Positions 52,836 through 60,853 of a stretch of DNA of 64,000 nt are shown here, one piece after another. A program made the translations under genes and the position numbers. How positions within the stretch are numbered: position 1 is the stretch's first letter; every line of letters begins with the position of its first letter. The notes beneath the pieces were generated by a model. That model had not been told where the DNA came from and did not search any database. It saw nothing but the letters and a program-made list of their open reading frames with translations. Origin of the DNA: Paractinoplanes polyasparticus (GTDB lineage: Bacteria > Actinomycetota > Actinomycetes > Mycobacteriales > Micromonosporaceae); contig NZ_JAHWFK010000061.1 in the NCBI RefSeq assembly GCF_019710575.1, positions 1-64,000 on the forward strand. Direction: 5' to 3'.

Positions 52836-54578
52836 ATGGCAAGGCGATTTAACGTTGCCATTGCGGCCACCGCCGCCGTGGCGCTAGGTGTGGCCGGCTG
52901 CAGCAGCCCGTCGTCGAACAACGACACCCAGGGCGGCGGCGACAGCAACAAGATCACGACCCAGGTCACCGCGACCGACCCCAACGCCAAGGGGCCGGCC
53001 AAGGAGATCGAGGGCGCTCGCCCGGGCGGTGTCCTCAACGTCGTGGCTCAGACGACGCCGAACACGCTCGACCCGACGGACATCTACTACGTCGACTCGA
53101 ACGAGATCGGCAAGACGCTGTTCCGTACGCCGACCCAGTTCGACATCCGCGACGGCAAGGCTGTTCTCGTCCCGGACCTCACCGACCTGGGCACCCCGTC
53201 GGCCGACAAGCTGACGTGGACCTTCAAGATGCAGCCGAACATCAAGTACGAGGACGGCACCCCGGTCAAGGTCGAGGACCTCGCGTACGCGATCAAGCGG
53301 TCGTTCGCCCACGACATCTACGTCAACGGCCCGACGTACCAGCTGCAGTACTTCAAGGACGGCGACAAGTACAAGGGCCCCTACAAGGACGGCGACAACT
53401 ACGCCGGCGTGGAGACCCAGGGCACCGACACCCTGATCATCCACCTGGCCAAGCAGTTCTCCGACCTGCCGTTCTACATGACCTTCCCGATGTTCACTCC
53501 GATCCCCAAGGAGAAGGACACCCGGCAGGACTACAAGAACAAGCCCCTGGCGACCGGCCCCTACAAGTTCAAGAGCTACCAGGCCGGCACGTCGCTGGAG
53601 CTCGAGAAGAACACCAACTGGGACCCGAACACCGACCCGGTGCGCCACCAGTACCTGGACGGCTTCAAGTTCCAGTGGGGCGGCGACGCCATCAAGTCGC
53701 AGCAGGCCGTGCTCAACAGCAACGGCCAGGACGCCAACTCGATCAACTACGACGAGCTCGACGCGTCGCTGATCCCGCAGCTCACCGGCGAGAAGCGTGA
53801 GCAGCTGGTCCAGGGCCAGAGCTCCTGCACCATCGTCTGGCAGCTGGACACCCGGAAGATCCCGCTGGAGGTCCGCAAGGCTGTCGCCAAGGCCTACCCG
53901 TACGACCAGCTCTACAAGGCGGCCGGTCTGAACGACTACGTCGCCGAGACGGCCAGCACGGTCATGCCGCCCTCGGTCCAGGGTTACGAGAAGTACACCC
54001 CGGTCGCCGACCTGGCGGGTTCGGGCGCCGGTGACCCGGCGGCGGCGAAGGCGATGCTGGAGGCGGCCGGCAAGGCCGGCTTCGAGCTGAGCTACTACTT
54101 CGACAACACCAAGCCGCTCACCCAGCAGGTCAGCCAGATCCGGGCCGACGCGCTGACCAAGGCGGGCTTCAAGGTCAAGCCGATCGGTGTCTCCACCGCC
54201 GACCTGCGGACCAAGAAGGGCGACTACGACGCCCCGGTCAACATGGGCCAGAGCCCGGCCGGCTGGTGCTCCGACTGGCCGACCGGTGGCTCCTGGTTCC
54301 CGGTGCTGTTCCAGACGCACAGCATCAGCGACGGCCAGAGCTGGGGCATGCTGAGCGACAAGGCGCTCGACGCCGAGATCGACAGCATCGCCAACCTGCC
54401 GGCGGAGGAGTCCACCTCGAAGTGGGCCGCGCTCGACAAGAAGATCATGGAGCTGTACGTCGCGCTCCCGACCTACTACGACAAGCTCGCGGTCGTGAAG
54501 GGCACCAACGTCGGCACCACGACCGGTGACCCGACCATGGGTATGCCGCTCTTCGTGAACATGTACCTGAAGAGCTGA
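52836..54578 (+). CDS. Oligopeptide/dipeptide ABC transporter substrate-binding lipoprotein
   Basis: A 580-residue SBP_bac_5 protein. The lipoprotein signal is AATAAVALGVAGCSS (Cys about residue 21), followed by a Gly/Ser/Asn-rich tether. The family fold begins GGVLNVVAQTTPNTLDP and includes TFKMQPNIKYEDGTPVKVEDLAYAIKR and KNTNWDPNTDPVRHQYLDGF. AAGAGGAG precedes the ATG. It binds peptides or, in some family members, oligosaccharides or nickel complexes. A very stable hairpin follows the stop, which should favour high relative expression. Confidence 0.93.
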   Translation: MARRFNVAIAATAAVALGVAGCSSPSSNNDTQGGGDSNKITTQVTATDPNAKGPAKEIEGARPGGVLNVVAQTTPNTLDPTDIYYVDSNEIGKTLFRTPTQFDIRDGKAVLVPDLTDLGTPSADKLTWTFKMQPNIKYEDGTPVKVEDLAYAIKRSFAHDIYVNGPTYQLQYFKDGDKYKGPYKDGDNYAGVETQGTDTLIIHLAKQFSDLPFYMTFPMFTPIPKEKDTRQDYKNKPLATGPYKFKSYQAGTSLELEKNTNWDPNTDPVRHQYLDGFKFQWGGDAIKSQQAVLNSNGQDANSINYDELDASLIPQLTGEKREQLVQGQSSCTIVWQLDTRKIPLEVRKAVAKAYPYDQLYKAAGLNDYVAETASTVMPPSVQGYEKYTPVADLAGSGAGDPAAAKAMLEAAGKAGFELSYYFDNTKPLTQQVSQIRADALTKAGFKVKPIGVSTADLRTKKGDYDAPVNMGQSPAGWCSDWPTGGSWFPVLFQTHSISDGQSWGMLSDKALDAEIDSIANLPAEESTSKWAALDKKIMELYVALPTYYDKLAVVKGTNVGTTTGDPTMGMPLFVNMYLKS

Positions 54579-54595
54579 CGCTCCACCTGATGTAA

Positions 54596-54641
54596 CCCGG
54601 GGTGGTCCGGCCTGCCGCAGCGCAGGCCGGGCCACCCCGGG
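54596..54641 (+). terminator. Long intercistronic hairpin after the binding-protein gene
   Basis: Arms CCCGGGGTGG-T-CCGGCCTG and CAGGCCGG-G-CCACCCCGGG around an 8-base loop form a roughly 18-bp stem, 17 bases after the stop and about 100 bases before the next permease gene. There is no U-run. It is probably an attenuator or 3'-end stabiliser giving more binding protein than permease. Confidence 0.75.
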
Positions 54642-54739
54642 CGCAAGATAAAGACCTCCGGCGCTCGCGGTCACTCCACGCGCGTCCGATCGAACCCCGG
54701 GAAACCATCCCCGGCGCCGTGATGAAAGAGGAGCAAGCG

Positions 54740-55717
54740 GTGCTGCTGTACATCCTGAAACGCGTCCTGAGCGCGATCTCCGTCGTGATCGTGACGCTGG
54801 TGGCCAGCTTCGCGCTGTTCTTCTTCGCCCCGACCGACCCGGCCGGTGTCATCTGCGGCCCCCGCTGCACGCCCGAGCGGGTCGCCGACATCGAGGCCAG
54901 CCTCGGCCTCGACCAGCCCAAGGTCGAACAGATCGCCCTCTACATGAAGGGCATCGTCGTCGGGCGTGAGTACTCCACCGGCGGCGTCGTCCGGCACTGC
55001 GACGCACCCTGCCTCGGCTACTCCTACACGCTCGGTCAGCCGGTCACCAAGCTGATCGGCGCGGCCCTGCCGGTGACGGTCTCCATCGTTCTCGGTGGCG
55101 CCGTCGTCTACCTCATCGTCGGCATCCTGAGCGGCACGATCGCGGCCCAGGTGCGGGGAACGTCGCTCGACCGCTTCGTGGTCGGCACGACGCTGGTCGT
55201 CCAAGCCATCCCGTACTTCGTCTTCGCCCTGCTGATCGCCCTCTACGCCACGTTCCTGCCCGACTCGGGCTATCACCCGTTCCTGGACAATCCCTTGACC
55301 TGGGCCAGCGGTCTGCTCGCGGCGTGGTTGACGATCGGCGTGACGAACGCCGCGTCCTACACCCGGTACTCGCGCGCCTCCATGATCGAGGCGCTCGGGC
55401 AGGACTTCGTCCGCACCGCCACCTCCAAGGGCATCAGCCGCCGGCGGGTCGTCTACCGCCACGGCCTGCGGGCCGGTCTCACCCCGGTCGTCACCATCTT
55501 CGGCATCGACCTGGCGTTCCAGCTCACCGGCGCGATCTTCACCGAGAGCATCTTCAACCTGCCCGGCCTCGGCCTGCTGACCCTGCGGGCGTTCGGGCAG
55601 TACGACCTCCCGGTGCTCATGGGTGGCGTCCTGATCGGCTCGGCGGTACTAGTTGTGATGAACCTGGTCGTGGACATCGTCTACACGTTCCTCGACCCGC
55701 GGGTCCGGCTCGGATGA
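54740..55717 (+). CDS. Oligopeptide/dipeptide ABC transporter permease (DppB/OppB-like)
   Basis: A 325-residue permease. The typical DppB start YILKRVLSAISVVIVTLVASFALFFF, the large periplasmic loop (about 35-95, with four cysteines in VICGPRC and RHCDAPC) and the EAA loop DFVRTATSKGISRRRVVYRHGLR are present. The GTG at 54740 is preferred because AAAGAGGAG ends 6 bases before it. An in-frame ATG six codons upstream contains that site. It pairs with the DppC-like subunit encoded before the binding protein. Confidence 0.88.
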   Translation: MLLYILKRVLSAISVVIVTLVASFALFFFAPTDPAGVICGPRCTPERVADIEASLGLDQPKVEQIALYMKGIVVGREYSTGGVVRHCDAPCLGYSYTLGQPVTKLIGAALPVTVSIVLGGAVVYLIVGILSGTIAAQVRGTSLDRFVVGTTLVVQAIPYFVFALLIALYATFLPDSGYHPFLDNPLTWASGLLAAWLTIGVTNAASYTRYSRASMIEALGQDFVRTATSKGISRRRVVYRHGLRAGLTPVVTIFGIDLAFQLTGAIFTESIFNLPGLGLLTLRAFGQYDLPVLMGGVLIGSAVLVVMNLVVDIVYTFLDPRVRLG

Positions 55718-55766
55718 TCCCGGTCCGCACCCCGCTATCCACGTCCCGCAGCACGAAGGCGGCAGC

Positions 55767-56855
55767 ATGAGCGACCAGACCACCGGAGTCCCCCAGACGG
55801 TGAGCCGCGTCCCCCGCGCGGCGGCGACCGGCGAAGAGGCCTACCTCGAGGTCACCGACCTGCAGGTGCAGTTCCCCACGGCCGACGGCCTGGTGCGGGC
55901 CGTCCAAGGGCTGAGCTACTCGGTTCCGCTGCGCCGCACGCTGGCCATCGTCGGCGAGTCGGGCTCGGGCAAGAGCGTGTCCAGCATGGCGGTCCTGGGT
56001 CTGCACGACCGCCGGGTCGCCCGGATCACCGGCTCGATCAAGGTCGGCGGCCGCGAGGTCGTCAACATGAGCGACAAGGACCTGGAGGGCTTCCGCGGTG
56101 GCGACGCCGCGATGATCTTCCAGGACCCGCAGTCGTCGCTGCACCCGTACTTCACGGTCGGCAACCAGATCATCGAGTCGTACCGGGCGCACAACAACGT
56201 CAGCAAGCGCGTCGCCAAGGCCCGCGCGATCGACATGCTGGGCCGGGTCGGCATTCCCAACCCGAGCCGCCGCGTCGACCAGTACCCGCACGAGTTCTCG
56301 GGCGGCATGCGGCAGCGCGCGATGATCGCGATGGCGCTGGTCAACGACCCCAAGCTGCTGATCGCCGACGAGCCCACCACGGCGCTCGACGTGACGGTGC
56401 AGGCCCAGATCCTCGACCTGATCGCCGACCTGCAGCGCGACTTCGGCTCCGCGGTCGTCTTCATCACCCACGACCTGGGTGTGGTGGCCGAGATCGCCGA
56501 CGACATCCTGGTCATGTACGCCGGCACCGCGGTCGAGCACGGGCCGGTCAACAAGATTCTGGGTGAGCCCCTGCACCCGTACGCGTGGGGTCTGCTCGAA
56601 AGCATCCCGGCGCTGACCGGCGAACCGCAGCCGCTGCACCCGATCCCCGGCTCGCCGCCCAGCCTGCTGGCCGTGCCGTCCGGCTGCCCGTTCCACCCGC
56701 GCTGCGAGTTCAAGGATCGCGTGCCGGACGACTGGTGCACCACCCTGCGGCCCGACCTGATCCCGCGGACGGCCGACCTGGGCCGCACCTCGCGGTGTCA
56801 TCTGAAGGATCCCGACAAGGTCTTCGAGACCGAAGTTCTGCCCCGGCTGCCGTAA
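55767..56855 (+). CDS. Oligopeptide/dipeptide ABC transporter ATP-binding subunit (DppD/OppD-like)
   Basis: A 362-residue ATPase. Walker A is GESGSGKSVS, the signature is FSGGMRQRAMIA, Walker B is LLIADEPTTALDV, and the switch is ITHDLGVV. The C-terminal oligopeptide-transporter extension has the cysteine-containing motif CPFHPRCEF, which in the family can bind an iron-sulfur cluster. It starts 49 bases after the DppB-like gene and ends 13 bases before the second ATPase gene. Confidence 0.94.
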   Translation: MSDQTTGVPQTVSRVPRAAATGEEAYLEVTDLQVQFPTADGLVRAVQGLSYSVPLRRTLAIVGESGSGKSVSSMAVLGLHDRRVARITGSIKVGGREVVNMSDKDLEGFRGGDAAMIFQDPQSSLHPYFTVGNQIIESYRAHNNVSKRVAKARAIDMLGRVGIPNPSRRVDQYPHEFSGGMRQRAMIAMALVNDPKLLIADEPTTALDVTVQAQILDLIADLQRDFGSAVVFITHDLGVVAEIADDILVMYAGTAVEHGPVNKILGEPLHPYAWGLLESIPALTGEPQPLHPIPGSPPSLLAVPSGCPFHPRCEFKDRVPDDWCTTLRPDLIPRTADLGRTSRCHLKDPDKVFETEVLPRLP

Positions 56856-56868
56856 GAGGACCAAGACG

Positions 56869-57927
56869 ATGACCGCTGCCACCACCCCCGCCAAGTCCGG
56901 CGTCCGCTCGGTGCCCGGGGCCCCGCTGCTCGAGCTCCAGAACGTCAAGATGCACTTCAAGGCCAAGGGCGAAGGCTTCCTGGCGCGCAAGACCCAGTGG
57001 GTGCAGGCCGTCGACGGGGTCGACCTGACCGTGCAGCCGGGCGAGACGATCGGCCTGGTCGGCGAGTCGGGCTGTGGCAAGTCCACGACCGCGCGCCTGA
57101 TCACCCGGCTGCTCGAGCCCACCGCCGGCGAGATCCGCTACCAGGGTGTCGACATCGCGCACATGTCCGAGCGCAAGCTGCGCCCGTACCGCCGCGAGAT
57201 CCAGCTGATCTTCCAGGACCCGTACTCGTCGCTGAACCCGCGGCACACGGTCGGCACGATCGTGGGCACGGCGTTGCGTACGCACGGCATGGTGCCCAAG
57301 AGCGGCGAACTGTCCCGCGTGCAGGAGCTGCTCGAGGTCGTCGGCCTCAACCCCGAGCACTACAACCGTTACCCGCACGAGTTCTCCGGCGGCCAGCGGC
57401 AGCGCATCGGCATCGCCCGGGCGCTCGCGGCCCGCCCGAAGATCATCGTGGCCGACGAGCCGGTGTCCGCGCTCGACGTGTCGATCCAGGCCCAGGTCAT
57501 GAACCTGCTCGAGAACCTGCGCAAGGAGCTCGGCATCGCGTTCGTGTTCATCGCGCACGACCTCGGCGTGGTCCGGCACTTCTGCGACCGGGTCGCCGTC
57601 ATGTACCTCGGCCGCGTGGTCGAGGAGGGCCCGCGCGACGCCCTCTACCTGAAGCCGCAGCACCCGTACACGCAGGCGCTGCTCTCGGCCGTGCCGGACA
57701 TCGGCGTGGTCCGCGGCGTCCCGCCCAAGAACCGGATCCGCCTGGTCGGCGATGTGCCCAGCCCGGTCGACCCGCCGTCCGGCTGCCGCTTCCGCACCCG
57801 CTGCTGGAAGGCCCAGGACATCTGCGCGACCGACGACCCGGCGCTGATCGAGCGGGCCCCGGCCCAGCGCGTGGCCTGCCACTTCGCCGAGCCGCCGGCC
57901 GAGTCGATCCTCGCGGAGACGGCCTGA
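56869..57927 (+). CDS. Oligopeptide/dipeptide ABC transporter ATP-binding subunit (DppF/OppF-like)
   Basis: A 352-residue ATPase. The N-terminal KMHFKAKGEGFLARKTQWVQAVDGV is typical of OppF. Walker A is GESGCGKST, the signature is FSGGQRQRIGIARAL, Walker B is IIVADEPVSALDV, and the tail motif is CRFRTRCWKAQDIC. It forms a heterodimer with the DppD-like protein to drive uptake. Its stop is 2 bases before the TTG of the carbohydrate-binding membrane protein gene. Confidence 0.94.
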   Translation: MTAATTPAKSGVRSVPGAPLLELQNVKMHFKAKGEGFLARKTQWVQAVDGVDLTVQPGETIGLVGESGCGKSTTARLITRLLEPTAGEIRYQGVDIAHMSERKLRPYRREIQLIFQDPYSSLNPRHTVGTIVGTALRTHGMVPKSGELSRVQELLEVVGLNPEHYNRYPHEFSGGQRQRIGIARALAARPKIIVADEPVSALDVSIQAQVMNLLENLRKELGIAFVFIAHDLGVVRHFCDRVAVMYLGRVVEEGPRDALYLKPQHPYTQALLSAVPDIGVVRGVPPKNRIRLVGDVPSPVDPPSGCRFRTRCWKAQDICATDDPALIERAPAQRVACHFAEPPAESILAETA

Positions 57928-57929
57928 CC

Positions 57930-58553
57930 TTGGTTCCGCCGCCCAGCCCCGCCGTCTATCGCACCAAGGCCCACCGGGTCCGGCAGCGCTCCCTGATCGC
58001 GCTGGCCGGGCTCGGCCTGGTGCTGGCCGGCTACGGCCTCGGCCGCTGGCAGGACACGCCGGCGCCGGCCGTGGCGTCTCCCGTCGCAGTGCCGTCGTCG
58101 TCGCCACTGTCGCTCACTCCGTCCGCGCCGCCGACCAGCGAGGCGCCGACGCCCACGGTCTATCCGAGGCTGGAGGCCGAGGCGGCCGACCAGCTGACCG
58201 GCATCGAGGCCCAGCCGACCGAGGACGAGGGCGGCGGGCAGAACGTCGGCTGGATCGCCAACGGCGACCAGTTGCGCATCGACGGGGTCGACTTCGGCCC
58301 GGTGGCGGCCACGAAGCTCGACGTGCGGGTGGCGTCGGACGCCGAGGGCGGCCGGATGGAGATCCGGCTCGACGGCGCCGACCGGCCCGCCATCGGGACG
58401 CTGAACGTCACGCGCACCGGCGGGTGGCAGAAGTGGCGTACTGATCAGGTCGACATCGAACCTACGACCGGCGAACACACGGTCTTCCTGGTCTTCGTGC
58501 GTGACGACGGCAACGAGTTCGTCAATGTGAACTGGCTGCAGTTCGTGCATTGA
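57930..58553 (+). CDS. Membrane-anchored carbohydrate-binding (CBM6-like) protein
   Basis: A 207-residue protein. A basic cytoplasmic start (YRTKAHRVRQRS), one helix (LIALAGLGLVLAGYGLG, about 19-36) and a Ser/Pro-rich stalk (about 42-78) precede a jelly-roll domain (about 80-207). The domain has LEAEAADQLTGIEAQPTEDEGGG and ends WRTDQVDIEPTTGEHTVFLVF plus FVNVNWLQF, the pattern of CBM6/CBM35-type lectin modules. TTG at 57930 is inferred because it lies 2 bases past the ATPase stop. Coupling to a peptide-type importer suggests its real cargo may be glycan-derived. Confidence 0.75.
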   Translation: MVPPPSPAVYRTKAHRVRQRSLIALAGLGLVLAGYGLGRWQDTPAPAVASPVAVPSSSPLSLTPSAPPTSEAPTPTVYPRLEAEAADQLTGIEAQPTEDEGGGQNVGWIANGDQLRIDGVDFGPVAATKLDVRVASDAEGGRMEIRLDGADRPAIGTLNVTRTGGWQKWRTDQVDIEPTTGEHTVFLVFVRDDGNEFVNVNWLQFVH

Positions 58554-58555
58554 AA

Positions 58556-58588
58556 AAGCCGCGCATCCAGGGGACTGGATGGCGGCTT
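58556..58588. terminator. Bidirectional terminator
   Basis: Arms AAGCCGC-GC-ATCCAG and CTGGAT-G-GCGGCTT around GGGA form a strong hairpin. Five A precede it and TTCTTCG follows, so both strands end in U-rich RNA. It lies between the convergent CBM-protein and hsp20 genes. Confidence 0.8.
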
Positions 58589-58602
58589 CTTCGTCTTCGT
58601 TG

Positions 58603-58989
58603 TCAGGCGGCGGCGGCCGCCAGTTCGCTCGTCCGGGGCTCGTGAACGATCGGAATGTGCAACGTGACCACTCCGTTGTCGCACAGGGCTTCGAGGCGAT
58701 CGGTGTCCAGCGACTCGGCCTCGCTGAGGTCGACCTCGCGGGTCGCCGGACCCGGGGTCGAGGCGGCGTTTCCGGCCGCGTCCGCACGACGCTCCGCGCG
58801 GACGGTCAGGACGCCGTCGTCCACCGAGATGTCGATACCGGCCTTGTCGATTCCCGGCAGGTCGATGTCGACGTAGAAGGTCCCGTCGATCCGGTACGCG
58901 GCGAGCCGCGCCCCGGAGCTGCGGGTGCTGTCGAACACGCGGCAGGTGAGCTGGTCGAGCTCCCGAACCGTCGCGCCGTGAGGCGACAT
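58603..58989 (-). CDS. Small heat-shock protein (Hsp20/alpha-crystallin)
   Basis: A 128-residue chaperone that holds unfolding proteins. The alpha-crystallin domain spans about 33-118: YRIDGTFYVDIDLPGIDKAGIDISVDDGVLTVRAERR, then LCDNGVVTLHIPI with the G-V-x-x-L variant of the G-V-L motif. The C-terminal I-x-I anchor is IPI. GGAGGAACC precedes ATG 58989. A longer frame upstream is Pro/Gly-rich leader. It may respond to heat, but no HAIR/CIRCE element was found nearby. Confidence 0.9.
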   Translation of the reverse strand: MSPHGATVRELDQLTCRVFDSTRSSGARLAAYRIDGTFYVDIDLPGIDKAGIDISVDDGVLTVRAERRADAAGNAASTPGPATREVDLSEAESLDTDRLEALCDNGVVTLHIPIVHEPRTSELAAAAA

Positions 58990-59127
58990 GGTGGTTCCTC
59001 CAGGCGGAGTTCTTCTCTGCTTCGGCCCGGACGGGGTAGGCCCGGGGCCGCTTCTGACCAACGGAGATTGTGGTCCCCGAATTCCCCGAGGGACATGACC
59101 GGCGTCACGATCCGGACGAATACTTCG

Positions 59128-59562
59128 TTACGATCCGTTGTCTTCGAGCCTGAAGTCGCCGAAGTCGAAGCCGGGGGCCACGACACAGCTGACCAGCACG
59201 TATTCCGTGCTCGCGGGCTCCGCGGCCTGCCACACGCCGGCCGGGATCAGCACCTGCGGCTGGTGGCCGTCGCCCACACCGAGCGTGACGGTCCTCTCCT
59301 CGGCCGGGTGCTCACCGTCACCGCCGAAGCGCAGCGTCAGCGGGCCGCCGGCGTGCCAGAACCACAGCTCGTCCGACCGTACGACGTGCCAGGCCGACCG
59401 CTCGCCCGGTTGCAGCAGGAAGTAGATGCCGGTCGCGGCGGCGCGGGGACCGGCGTACCCGTCCGGTTCGAAGGTGTGTTCGGAGCGGAACGTCTCGCGG
59501 TACCAGCCGCCCTCGGGGTGGGGTTGCAGGTCGAACCGCTCGGCCAGGGGTGGTCTCGTCAT
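59128..59562 (-). CDS. Cupin-like protein (DUF985 family)
   Basis: A 144-residue cupin-fold protein. LQPHPEGGWYRETFRSE, TGIYFLLQPGERSAWHVVRSDELWFWHAGGPL and LIPAGVWQAAEP are the DUF985/YML079-type blocks. Family members bind a small ligand in a beta barrel; the enzyme activity is unproven. It is divergent from dinB with 42 bases between the two starts. The SOS box lies in that gap, 17-32 bases upstream of this ATG. Confidence 0.88.
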   Translation of the reverse strand: MTRPPLAERFDLQPHPEGGWYRETFRSEHTFEPDGYAGPRAAATGIYFLLQPGERSAWHVVRSDELWFWHAGGPLTLRFGGDGEHPAEERTVTLGVGDGHQPQVLIPAGVWQAAEPASTEYVLVSCVVAPGFDFGDFRLEDNGS

Positions 59563-59578
59563 GCAACCATTCTGGTTA

Positions 59579-59594
59579 TCGAACAAGTGTTCTA
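59579..59594 (+). promoter_or_regulatory. LexA (SOS) box between cupin gene and dinB
   Basis: TCGAACAAGTGTTCTA fits the actinobacterial SOS palindrome TCGAAC-N4-GTTCGA with one mismatch. It overlaps the dinB -10 element and lies close to the cupin start, so LexA could repress both. Confidence 0.82.
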
Positions 59595-59598
59595 TAGT
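59593..59598 (+). promoter_or_regulatory. -10 element of leaderless dinB mRNA
   Basis: TATAGT ends 6 bases before GTG 59605, placing the transcription start on the start codon. It overlaps the right arm of the LexA box. There is no clear -35. Confidence 0.55.
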
Positions 59599-59604
59599 GT
59601 CGCC

Positions 59605-60780
59605 GTGGCCATCCTGCATGCCGACCTCGACGCCTTCTACGCGTCGGTCGAGCAGCGTGACGACCCCGCCCTGCGCGGACGTCCGGTGCTCGTCGGCGGC
59701 GGGGTGGTGCTGGCCGCCAGCTACGAGGCCAAGGCCCGGGGCGTCCGCACTCCCATGGGCATCAGTCAGGCCAAGGCGCTGTGCCCGTGGGCCGTCGTGG
59801 TGCCGCCCCGCATGCGGGCCTACACGACGGCCAGCAAGGCGGTCTTCGAGATCTTCCGCGACACCACCCCGTTGGTCGAGGGCATCTCCATCGACGAGGC
59901 GTTCCTCGACGTCGGCGGCCTGCTGCGGGTCAGCGGCACCCCGCGCGAGATAGCCGCCCGCCTGCGCGCCGAGGTGCGCACCCGGGTCGGTCTGCCCATC
60001 ACGGTCGGCATAGCGGGCACCAAGTTCCTGGCCAAGGTGGCCAGCGCCGTCGGCAAGCCGGACGGCCTGCTCGAGGTGCCGGCCGGCCAGGAACTGGCGT
60101 TCCTGCACCCGCTGCCGGTCGAGCGGCTCTGGGGTGTCGGCCCCGTCACGTCGGCCAAGCTGCGCGAACATCGCATCACCACGGTGGCCGACGTGGCCCG
60201 CATCGGCGAGGCCGCCCTCGTCTCGATGCTGGGCCCCGGCGCGGGCCGCCACCTGCACGCGCTCTCGCAGAACCGGGACCCGCGGCGGGTGCGGGTGGGG
60301 CACCGGCGCGGCTCGATCGGCGCGCAGTGCGCCCTGGGCCGCCGTCCCCGCCCGTTCACCGAGGTCGAGGCCACGCTGGACGCGCTGGTCGACCGTGTGG
60401 CCCGCCGCATGCGCAGCGCCCACCGGGCCGGCCGCACGGTCACGGTGCGCCTGCGCTTCGACGACTTCGGCCGGGCGACCCGCTCGCGCTCGCTGCTCAA
60501 GGCGACCATGCAGACCCGGGCGATCGCCTCGACCGCGCGCGACCTGCTGCACGAGGCGCTGCCGCTGATCCAGGAGCGGGGGCTGACCCTGGTCGGCGTG
60601 GCCATGAGCAACCTGGACGGCGACGGCCACGTGCAGCCGTCGCTGTTCGACGAGGTGGGCGACGACCGTCTCGACGTGGCGATGGACGCGGTCCGCGACC
60701 GTTTCGGATCGTCCTCGCTGAGCCGGGCCGCCACCATCGGCCGCGAGCTGGGCCCGTCCGTCCCGATCCTCCCCGACTGA
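59605..60780 (+). CDS. dinB: DNA polymerase IV (Y-family translesion polymerase)
   Basis: A 391-residue translesion polymerase. ILHADLDAFYASVEQRDDPAL contains the first catalytic Asp, and GISIDEAFLDVGGL the second acidic pair. The thumb HhH region (VERLWGVGPVTSAKLREHRI) and little-finger domain follow. The C-terminal QPSLF is a sliding-clamp binding motif. GTG at 59605 is set by the leaderless promoter and the family N-terminus. It is controlled by the LexA box just upstream, so it is induced by DNA damage. Confidence 0.95.
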   Translation: MAILHADLDAFYASVEQRDDPALRGRPVLVGGGVVLAASYEAKARGVRTPMGISQAKALCPWAVVVPPRMRAYTTASKAVFEIFRDTTPLVEGISIDEAFLDVGGLLRVSGTPREIAARLRAEVRTRVGLPITVGIAGTKFLAKVASAVGKPDGLLEVPAGQELAFLHPLPVERLWGVGPVTSAKLREHRITTVADVARIGEAALVSMLGPGAGRHLHALSQNRDPRRVRVGHRRGSIGAQCALGRRPRPFTEVEATLDALVDRVARRMRSAHRAGRTVTVRLRFDDFGRATRSRSLLKATMQTRAIASTARDLLHEALPLIQERGLTLVGVAMSNLDGDGHVQPSLFDEVGDDRLDVAMDAVRDRFGSSSLSRAATIGRELGPSVPILPD

Positions 60781-60853
60781 GGCCGACCCCTCGTCTCCCT
60801 TCCGCCTGAGGCCGTCGACGGGGCCGCCGGGGGTGTCGGGCACACTGGTGCGG

